The notes under the pieces are model-generated. The model was not told the origin of the DNA. It made no database searches and saw only the letters and a program-made list of their open reading frames with translations. A program made the position numbers and the translations under genes. 41,567 bases of DNA from Hyphomicrobiales bacterium (lineage in GTDB: Bacteria > Pseudomonadota > Alphaproteobacteria > Rhizobiales > Xanthobacteraceae). Numbering within the stretch: the first letter of the stretch is position 1; each line of letters opens with the position of its first letter. The stretch lies in NCBI GenBank assembly GCA_021323775.1, contig JAJPKK010000138.1:1-41567 (forward strand). Reading direction: 5' to 3'. Shown in pieces: positions 14,291-21,456 of the stretch.

Positions 14291-16462
14291 TCAAACGAGG
14301 GTCAGGCCCTGGTTCTTCAGCGGGAAGCTGCGATACCGCTTGCCCGTCGCGGCGGTGATGGCGTTGAGCACCGCCGGCGCCGCCACGCAGATGGTCGGCT
14401 CGCCAACGCCGCCCCATACGCCGCTGTGCGAGGGCATCACGATCGTCTCGACTTTCGGCATCTACGCGATGCGCATCATGTCGTAGCTGTCGAAGTTCGT
14501 CTGCTCGATGGCGCCGTCTTTGACGGTGCACTCGCCATAGAACAGGCCGGTCAGGCCGTAGACGAACGAGCCTGCGATCTGCCGCTCGATCTGCGCCGGA
14601 TTGACCGCATAGCCCGGATCGGTCGCGCCAACGATGCGGTGGATCTTCACCTTATTGCCATCGACCGACACTTCGGCGCACGCCGCCACATAGCTCCCGA
14701 ACGCCATCATCTGGGCCAATCCGCGATAGACGCCCTGGGGCGCCGGTTTGCCCCAACCGGCCTTTTCGGCCACTGCGTTGAGCACCGCGAGGTGCTTTGG
14801 ATAGGGGCCCATGAGCTTGCGGCGGAACTCCAGCGGGTCGACGCCGGCTTCCTTGGCAAGCTCGTCCATGAAGCTTTCGATGTAGATGGCGTTCTGATTG
14901 ATGTTGACGCCACGCCAGAATCCGGCCGGCACGTGCGGGTTGCGCATCGCATGATCGATGAGGAGGTTCGGCACATCGTAGCCGAACGCCGTCTCGGCGC
15001 CGCCTTTCACGAAACCCTGGAATGTCGCCGGGTCCATGCCGTTCTGCATGCGCCCGGGTGCGACGCTCGCCAGGATCGACTGACCCGAAATGCGGATATG
15101 CAGCGCGGTGAGGCTGTTCTTGTCGTCGAAGCCCGCCGTCATCTTGCATTGGGTGATCGGGTGATACCAGCCGTGGGTCATGTCCTCTTCGCGCGTCCAC
15201 AAGAGCTTCACCGGCGTGCCCGGCATTTCCTTGGCGATAAGGACAGCCTGGCGGACATAGTCGACGGAAGTCGAGCGGCGCCCGAATCCGCCGCCCAGGA
15301 ACGTCTTGTGGAACTCGCACTTTGCGACCGGCAAGCCGCAAGCCTCCGAGGTCGCCGCCAATCCCTGCTCGCCATCCTGCACCGACGACCACACCTCGCA
15401 CTTCTCGGGCGTGTAGAGCACGGTGGCGTTCTGCGGCTCCATGGTGACGTGGTGCTGGTACGGATAGCCGTAGACCGCCTCGACCTTCTTGGCCGCCTTG
15501 GCGAGCGCCGCCTTGACGTCGCCGGCCTGGTTGCCGACGAACGCCTGCTCGGCGTCGAGTCCCGCCTTAAGAAAGTCGGCGATCGACGCGCTGGAGACCT
15601 TGTCGTTCGGGCTCGCTTCCCATGCGACCGGCAAGGCTTCGAGCGCGGTCTTGGCGTTCCACCAGGTGTCGGCAATGACAGCGACGGCGTTGTCCTCGAC
15701 CGGCACGACCTTTTTCACGCCCCTCATGGAGGCGACCTTGGCGGCGTCGAAGCTTTTCAATTTGGCGCCGAACACCGGGGCCGCCTTGATGGCGGCGCTG
15801 AGCATGCCGGGCAGCCTCACGTCGATGCCGTAGATCGCCTTGCCGGTCACCTTGTCTGGCGTATCCAGGCGCCTGACGCCCTTGCCGATGATCTTCCAGT
15901 CCTTCGGATCCTTAAGCTTGATGTCGGCCGGCGGATCAATCTTGGAGGCAGCAGCCGCAACCTTGCCGAAGGTCGTCTTGCGCCCGGATGGCGTATGGGT
16001 AATGACGCCGTTTGCGGCCGTGCATTCCGCCGCAGGCACTTTCCATTCATTGGCGGCCGCCGCAATCAGCATCATGCGGGCCGCAGCGCCGCCCTTGCGG
16101 ACAATCTGCTCGGACGTCCTTATGCCACGGCTGCCCGCCGTGAAGAAATCGCCCCAAACGCGTTTGCGCGCGACGTTCTGGCCCGGCGTCGGGAATTCAT
16201 ACTTGACCTTCGACCATTCGCATTCAAGTTCCTCGGCGACCATCTGGCAGAGGCCTGTCAGCGTGCCTTGGCCCATTTCGGAACGTGCGACCCGGATTGT
16301 GACAGTTTCATCGGGGTGCACCACAACCCAGGCATTGACCTCAGACGCCGTTGCCTGCGCCCTGGCTTCGTCCGGGAACGGGATATGGAATCCGAGCGAA
16401 AGCCCGGCGGCGGTCGATCCGACCACGAAGCTGCGGCGGTCGAGTTTTGGCATATAGTTCAT
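14291..16462 (-). pseudogene. Isoquinoline-1-oxidoreductase-type large subunit with in-frame TAG
   Basis: This is a molybdopterin-binding large subunit of the IorB type. It starts at 16462 (GGGAGG 5 bases upstream) with a Tat signal (KLDRRSFVVGSTAAGLSLG) and contains MGQGTLTGL and the cofactor motif LGGGFGRRS. At codon 667 (14464-14462) an in-frame TAG ends the frame. The same frame continues for 56 further codons with clear family sequence: MPKVETIVMPSHSGVW, then GGVGEPTICVAAPAVLNAI and ATGKRYRSFPLKN, ending in TGA at 14291. The catalytic glutamate (GVGEP, codon 688) lies after the TAG, so the short product should be inactive. Recent nonsense mutation, readthrough, reinitiation at the ATG right after the TAG, or a sequence error are all possible. 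Confidence 0.85.
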
Positions 16463-16473
16463 CGCTGCCTCCC

Positions 16474-16923
16474 TCACGCGTTCGCGGCTTCGTGGATCGC
16501 AGCGCGGACCTGCTGATAGGTGCCGCAACGGCAGATGTTGGTAATCTCCCGATCGATGTCTGCATCGGTCGGTTTCGGCTTTTCCTTCAGCAAGGCCGTA
16601 ACGGCCATGATCATGCCGCTCTGGCAGTAGCCGCACTGCGGCACGTCGTTGTTGATCCAGGCCTGCTGAACCTTAGTAAGGGCGCCGTTAGCGGCGAGCC
16701 CTTCTATGGTGACGATCTCCTTGCCCTCCGCAGCGCTCGCCGGGAACGAGCAGGAGCGGGTCGCAACGCCGTCAATGTGCACCGTGCAGGCGCCGCATTG
16801 CGCAATGCCGCAGCCGTATTTGGTGCCGGTCAGTCCGATGTTCTCGCGGATCGCCCACAACAGCGGAGTGTCGGGACCGACATCCACGTCATAGGTCTTT
16901 CCATTCACGTTGAGACGAGCCAT
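16474..16923 (-). CDS. [2Fe-2S] small subunit, isoquinoline-1-oxidoreductase type
   Basis: This 149-residue protein carries the two [2Fe-2S] clusters of a molybdenum hydroxylase. The plant-type cluster ligands are C38, C43, C46 and C58 ([17 protein letters not shown]); the second cluster uses C97, C100, C131 and C133 ([16 protein letters not shown]). It lacks the FAD subunit and signal peptide, as in IorA-type enzymes that are exported with the Tat-bearing large subunit. AAAGGAG precedes the ATG at 16923. It is 11 bp upstream of the interrupted large-subunit gene and is itself intact. Confidence 0.94.
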   Translation of the reverse strand: MARLNVNGKTYDVDVGPDTPLLWAIRENIGLTGTKYGCGIAQCGACTVHIDGVATRSCSFPASAAEGKEIVTIEGLAANGALTKVQQAWINNDVPQCGYCQSGMIMAVTALLKEKPKPTDADIDREITNICRCGTYQQVRAAIHEAANA

Positions 16924-17081
16924 TCGCAGTTCTCCTTTATGCGACGATCTCAAGCAGGATTTTCGTGCTCTGAGTCCAAGCGTCCCGTCCCCTGGCCCGA
17001 GGCACAAAATTGGCGGGCACCATAGCTTGTTTCGAACGACTCCAAAATAACCTCGCGATCAGTCTGTTGGCGCATTGTTCA

Positions 17082-17095
17082 CAGTCACGTGACTG
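17082..17095. promoter_or_regulatory. 14-bp perfect palindrome upstream of the iorA-like gene
   Basis: CAGTCACGTGACTG is fully self-complementary and lies about 159 bp upstream of the small-subunit start, in the 184-bp gap before the CoA-transferase beta gene. It looks like an operator for a dimeric regulator; which one is unknown. Confidence 0.45.
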
Positions 17096-17107
17096 CGTTT
17101 GCAGAGA

Positions 17108-17875
17108 TTAAGGCGCCCTGGCCCCGAACACGGCGGCGGCAAATTGCGGATAAACCTCGGCCAATTGTGGCGCGACGACGCGCCGCAGCAATCGCAGCGT
17201 CTCGTCGCTGGGCCGCGGCGTGACTTCGACAGTTTCCGGGCAGTCGTAGTCAAAGCCGGTCTGCTCTGCGACTTCTGCAATGCTGTGCCCCGAATGAACG
17301 CTTTCCAAGCGAAATCGTCGCCGCTGGCGGTCGAAGGCGAACAGGCAGCGATTGGTCACGAGCGCAATCGGCCCGCCCGGCCGGTGGATATTGGGCGCAT
17401 TTCCGCCCGGCGCGCTGATGAAGGAGACGTGTGGCACCAGGGTGCGTCTTGAATGCTCCGTGCGAAACAATACGACCTTGGGCACGACATAATAGAGATG
17501 CGCCGACCCGAACGAGCCTGGGAAGCGAACGCTCGGCTTGTCATAGTCCCCGATGCCGACAAGGTTGACGTTGCCGTCGCCGTCGATCTCGCCGCCGGAA
17601 AGAAAGAACACGTCGATCCGGCCCTGGCCCGCGCAGTCGAACAGCTCGCGTCCGCCATCGGTGAAGAAGTTGTGCTTGCGGCTTTGCAGCAGCGACACAT
17701 AGGGCACGCCGCCGCCTCTTGCCCGCGCCAGCAGCGCGGCCATGGCGGGAATCGGCGAAGCGTTGCCGACCGCGATGTGCCGCACGTCGCCGATCACGCG
17801 GGTGATCACGTCGGCGAGGAGCTCCTCGTCGCGGACGGGAGCCGTGTCGATATTCAGGCAGGCGTGCGATTGCAT
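17108..17875 (-). CDS. CoA-transferase family I-like beta subunit
   Basis: This 255-residue protein fits the beta subunit of family I CoA-transferases of the GctB/IpdB branch. Visible features are AVGNASPIPAMAALLARA, RIDVFFLSGGEIDGDGNVNL and SFISAPGGNAPN. I cannot place the catalytic glutamate of typical beta subunits (SENG-type), so it may belong with proteins such as IpdB, which act in a CoA-thioester ring hydrolase rather than a transferase. The start at 17875 follows the end of homology; the upstream open frame is inside a palindromic repeat. The alpha-subunit gene is just upstream, beyond that repeat. Confidence 0.82.
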   Translation of the reverse strand: MQSHACLNIDTAPVRDEELLADVITRVIGDVRHIAVGNASPIPAMAALLARARGGGVPYVSLLQSRKHNFFTDGGRELFDCAGQGRIDVFFLSGGEIDGDGNVNLVGIGDYDKPSVRFPGSFGSAHLYYVVPKVVLFRTEHSRRTLVPHVSFISAPGGNAPNIHRPGGPIALVTNRCLFAFDRQRRRFRLESVHSGHSIAEVAEQTGFDYDCPETVEVTPRPSDETLRLLRRVVAPQLAEVYPQFAAAVFGARAP

Positions 17876-17880
17876 GTATC

Positions 17881-17970
17881 GTAGCCCGGATTGAACGCAG
17901 CGAAATCCGGGATCCCCCTTTCCCAACGGCGCGGCCGTCCCGGGTTTCACTGACGCTCGACCCGGGCTAC
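17881..17970. repeat. GTAGCCCGGAT palindromic element between CoA-transferase subunits
   Basis: The left end GTAGCCCGGATTGAACGCAG and right end CGACCCGGGCTAC are imperfect inverted repeats with GC-rich DNA between. It lies inside a two-gene operon, separating alpha and beta subunits by 101 bp where such genes usually touch. Confidence 0.6.
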
Positions 17971-17976
17971 AGGCAT

Positions 17977-18795
17977 TCACGCTGCACGGCGCGCATGTAC
18001 GTATTTCTCGAGATACCGCGTAAACCCCTCGGTTGTCGCAGCCAGGCGAGCGTATTCACCAAGATGCGCCAAATCCGCCCCGTAGTGATCGGGCAGCCCG
18101 AGCGGCCAGCAGCCGTTTTCCGCGACCGCGACCGCCTCAATGTAGAAGCCGGGCAGCGTCCCGGCCGCCGCCATCGGATCATCGAGCAAATTGCCATCGA
18201 CGATTTTCTCAACCGTTACGACTGTCTTGGCGGAGGCGTGCGCCATGGTGGCCAGCTCCCGCTGGCGTCCGATCCAAACATTGCCGGCGCGATCGGCCAT
18301 GTGGGCGTGGATCAAGGCGACATCGGGACGTATCGCGGGCAGCACAACGATTGGATCATTCGCCCCGAACGGATTGTCGATCACGCGCCAATCCGGCCGA
18401 TGCGCCAGAAGGTCCGACCCGATAATGCCGCGCAGCGGCATGAAGGGGACGCCCTTCTCGGCGGCCTGGAAGGCAGCGTGCAGGGCCGGGCAGGTCGCGT
18501 CCTTGATGCGGATGCCGCCCGATTTCGCCGCGGCTGTGAAGCGCGGGGCCGGGCCGAACTCGCCCAGGCTCACCGCCGACGTTTCCAGCACTGCGACACA
18601 CCCCGCACCGATCAGGAGATCGGCCTGCAGGCTCGATGTCGGCAGCGTGACGAGGTGCAGATTGCGCACGCCTTTACGGATGAGGGCGCGCGTCGCCTCC
18701 ATTGGTACGCCGGCGACTTCGCGCGGCGCAGCCAGCATGATCCCATCGCGGATGGGGGCGAGGGCGTCTTCGATGGTCGGGGCAATCAGAGGCAA
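17977..18795 (-). CDS. CoA-transferase family I-like alpha subunit
   Basis: This 272-residue protein is the alpha partner of the beta subunit, of the GctA/IpdA branch: IRDGIMLAAPREVAGVPMEA, TLPTSSLQADLLIGAG, GIRIKDATCPALHAAFQA and IVVLPAIRPDVALIHAHMAD with GNVWIG are recognisable. It probably starts at a TTG (18795), preceded by GGAGAG at a good distance; no ATG lies at the homology start. It is 72 bp downstream of an orphan molybdenum hydroxylase on the same strand, so CoA activation or CoA-ester ring cleavage may follow a hydroxylation step. Confidence 0.85.
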   Translation of the reverse strand: MPLIAPTIEDALAPIRDGIMLAAPREVAGVPMEATRALIRKGVRNLHLVTLPTSSLQADLLIGAGCVAVLETSAVSLGEFGPAPRFTAAAKSGGIRIKDATCPALHAAFQAAEKGVPFMPLRGIIGSDLLAHRPDWRVIDNPFGANDPIVVLPAIRPDVALIHAHMADRAGNVWIGRQRELATMAHASAKTVVTVEKIVDGNLLDDPMAAAGTLPGFYIEAVAVAENGCWPLGLPDHYGADLAHLGEYARLAATTEGFTRYLEKYVHARRAA

Positions 18796-18867
18796 GGCTG
18801 ATCTCTCCGAAGTTGGAATAATACCTTCCAGCAGGAATTCGGCACAAGCTGATCCCGCCTTTCGCCC

Positions 18868-21198
18868 TCACCCCCTCCGACACGCCGCCCAGATCTTCTC
18901 CGGCGTCGCCGGCATATCCATATGCGCCGCGGCTGGCACCGCGTCGGCGATCGCATTCATGATGGCAGCGAGCGCTCCGGTGGTGCCGGCCTCGCCGACG
19001 CCTTTGACGCCGAGCGGGTTGGTAGTCGCCGGCACGCTATGCTCGGCGGCCGTCAAGGCGGGAACGTCGGCGGCGCGCGGCATCGCATAGTCCATGAACG
19101 AGCCCGTCACGAGCTGACCGGCGCGGTCGTAGACGAGATGCTCCAGCAGGGCCTGGCCCAAGCCCTGAACCACAGCGCCGTGCACCTGGCCCTCGACCAC
19201 CATGTGATCGAGCACGGTGCCGCAATCATCGACCGCCGTATAGGCAACCAGCGCTGTCGCGCCGGTTTCGGGATCGATTTCGACTTCTGCGATATGACAG
19301 CCGTTGGGAAAGGTCTGCGGCGTATTGGCGGTGAGCTTGGTGTCGAGCTCCTCGGCGGTTTCGCCGCTCGGCCGGCGATTCTTGGCGCGCGCCGCAAGAT
19401 CGAACAGGCCGATGCGGCGGTCCGTGCCGGCGACGACGAACGAGCCCCGATCGTAGACGATGTCGGCTTCGGCGGCTTCAAGCGCGTCAGACGCAAGCTT
19501 CCTGCCCTTGCGGATCACGGCCTCGGCGGCGCGCACGATCGCGGTGCCGGCCGTGATCGTGGAACGCGACGCCACCGTCGATGCGCTTGCAACCCCAAGA
19601 TCGCTGTCGCCCTGGCGCATTCTCACGCGGTCGACCGGAATGCCGAGCTCACGCGCTGCGACGCGCGGAAATACGCTCGCGTGAGCCTGACCGGTGGACT
19701 GTGAGCCGAGGTGAAGTTCGACCACGCCGTCGCCCGGGAACACCAGGGCCGCACCTTCGGTCGGTATTCCGCCCGCATGCTCAAGGAAGCAGGATATGCC
19801 GACGCCGCGCAGCCTCCCACGTTTCGCCGCCTCGCGGCGGCGCTTCGGAAAATCCGCATAGGCGGCAAGCTCAAGGGCCTTGTCATATACGGCCGGGAAA
19901 TCGCCGCTGTCATAGGTGGTCCCGACCGGCGTGCGGTAGGGCATCGCGGATGAAGGAATAAGGTTGCGCCTGCGGATCTTGTCCGGCGCGATGCCGGTGA
20001 TCCGCGCCGCCTCCTCCACCAGGCGTTCGAGGAGATAGTTCGCCTCCGGGCGGCCCGCCCCCCGATAGGGCGCGGTCGGCGCCGTATTGGTGAAAACGCA
20101 CCGCACCCTCACGTCGATGGCGGGGATCGCATACATGGCCGGCAAGCAGCGGGCAAAATTGTTGGTCGCAAGATGAACGCCGACCAGGCCCACATAGGCG
20201 CCGAGATTGACGATGCATGAGAGCCGCAATGCGAGGAATTTCCCCCTTTCGTCGAGCGCAAGTTCGCCGTCCGCGAACATGTCGCGCGCCTGGTTGTCGG
20301 CAAGGAAAGATTCGCTCCTGCTGGCCATCCAATGAACCGGCCGGCCAAGCAGCTTCGCTGCGACCAGCAGCGCCGGGTATTCCGGATAGATCGGCGATTT
20401 CATCCCGAAGGCGCCGCCCACGTCCTCAGTGACCACACGCAGCTTGCCGGGCTCGATCTGCATGGCGGCGGCGAGCGCGTCGCGCAGCACGATCGCACTC
20501 TGGGAGCAGACCCGCATGGCGTAGCTCTCGTTCGCTGCATCATAGCTCGCGGTGCCGCCGCGCGGCTCCATGGTGGCAGCGGCGATGCGCTGGTTGAGTT
20601 GCGATATGCGGGCCACGCGGGGCGCTGCCGCGATGATCCCCGCAACCTCCTTCTCGTTGGCGCCGTCCGCGAATGGTGGGCACTGCCAATCGATCGCGAG
20701 ATTTCCGGGCGCCTGCGGCCACAGGAGAGGCGCATTCGGCGCCACCGCCTCGCGCGCGTCGAGGACAGGCTTGAGCTCCTCGTAATCGACATTGACTCGC
20801 TCGGCCGCATCCTGGGCGAGCGCCGCTGAGATCGCCACCACCAATGCCACCGGTTCGCCGACATGCACGACCCGCTCATGAGCGAGCGCAGGGCGCGGCG
20901 GTTCGGCCAGCGGTGCGCCATTGCGGCCAGTCATCGGGGGGTGTCGCGAGATCGGGCCGACGCCGGCAGCTTTCATGTCCGCCGCCGTAAGCACCGCCAA
21001 TACCCCATCGGCGGCGCGGGCGGCCGCGGTATCGATGTTGCGGATTTTGCCATGAGCATGGGTTGACCGGACGAAACAGCCATAGACCTGCCCCGGCAGC
21101 GGCGCGTCCTCGATAAATCGGCCTTGGCCACGCAAGAGCTGTTCGTCTTCAACCCGCCATGGCGGCTGGCCGCCGGCGGGGATGTTCGCAGAAATCAT
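18868..21198 (-). CDS. Xanthine dehydrogenase-family molybdopterin-binding subunit (orphan)
   Basis: This 776-residue protein is a CoxL/XdhB-like large subunit with no Tat signal, hence cytoplasmic. It begins as the family does (RVEDEQLLRGQGRFIEDAPL). Cofactor and active-site motifs are DVGGAFGMKSPIYPE, APYRGAGRPEA (form II, not the CO-dehydrogenase AYRCSFR loop) and VKGVGEAGTTGA with catalytic Glu736. The frame is open far upstream, antisense to the next gene, but homology begins at the ATG at 21198. No [2Fe-2S] or FAD subunit gene lies nearby, so the partners must come from elsewhere. The CoA-transferase genes follow on the same strand. Confidence 0.93.
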   Translation of the reverse strand: MISANIPAGGQPPWRVEDEQLLRGQGRFIEDAPLPGQVYGCFVRSTHAHGKIRNIDTAAARAADGVLAVLTAADMKAAGVGPISRHPPMTGRNGAPLAEPPRPALAHERVVHVGEPVALVVAISAALAQDAAERVNVDYEELKPVLDAREAVAPNAPLLWPQAPGNLAIDWQCPPFADGANEKEVAGIIAAAPRVARISQLNQRIAAATMEPRGGTASYDAANESYAMRVCSQSAIVLRDALAAAMQIEPGKLRVVTEDVGGAFGMKSPIYPEYPALLVAAKLLGRPVHWMASRSESFLADNQARDMFADGELALDERGKFLALRLSCIVNLGAYVGLVGVHLATNNFARCLPAMYAIPAIDVRVRCVFTNTAPTAPYRGAGRPEANYLLERLVEEAARITGIAPDKIRRRNLIPSSAMPYRTPVGTTYDSGDFPAVYDKALELAAYADFPKRRREAAKRGRLRGVGISCFLEHAGGIPTEGAALVFPGDGVVELHLGSQSTGQAHASVFPRVAARELGIPVDRVRMRQGDSDLGVASASTVASRSTITAGTAIVRAAEAVIRKGRKLASDALEAAEADIVYDRGSFVVAGTDRRIGLFDLAARAKNRRPSGETAEELDTKLTANTPQTFPNGCHIAEVEIDPETGATALVAYTAVDDCGTVLDHMVVEGQVHGAVVQGLGQALLEHLVYDRAGQLVTGSFMDYAMPRAADVPALTAAEHSVPATTNPLGVKGVGEAGTTGALAAIMNAIADAVPAAAHMDMPATPEKIWAACRRG

Positions 21199-21224
21199 GT
21201 GGCGATATCCGTCGCGATAAGAGT

Positions 21225-21320
21225 CCCTCCCCCGCTTGCGGGGGAGGGTCGGGGAGGGGGCCTGGCCACGAGTCATTGCCGCGTGCCCCTCCCTAACCCT
21301 CGCCCGCAAGCGGGGGAGGG
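21225..21320. repeat. GC-rich palindromic repeat (GGGGAGGG family), copy 2
   Basis: CCCTCCCCCGC-TT-GCGGGGGAGGG is a perfect 11-bp hairpin at 21225-21248. GGGGAGGGGGC and GTGCCCCTCCCT arms follow, then CCCTCGCCCGC-AA-GCGGGGGAGGG to 21320. The element fills much of the gap between two divergent hydroxylase genes. Confidence 0.7.
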
Positions 21321-21339
21321 ACAGCAAGTGGCCCGCTAA

Positions 21340-21353
21340 CAACATAATTGTTG
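21340..21353. promoter_or_regulatory. Palindrome in the divergent hydroxylase promoter region
   Basis: CAACATAATTGTTG (5-bp arms around TAAT) lies in an A+T-rich patch about 104 bp upstream of the plus-strand hydroxylase and 142 bp from the minus-strand one. It could be a shared operator. No regulator gene is nearby. Confidence 0.4.
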
Positions 21354-21456
21354 GTCGAAAGGCAACCCGCTCATGCGGAAACCATCGAGGTTCAAAACAT
21401 CGGCAAACCGGTATAACGGAGCCGCAGATTCGGAGCAGAGCAGGCGGGTCGCTGCT

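Noticed and set aside
14426-16516. Plus-strand open frame of 696 codons antisense to the iorB-like gene
   Set aside because: His/Arg/Asp-rich shadow of a GC-rich coding strand; the minus strand carries the conserved protein and motifs.
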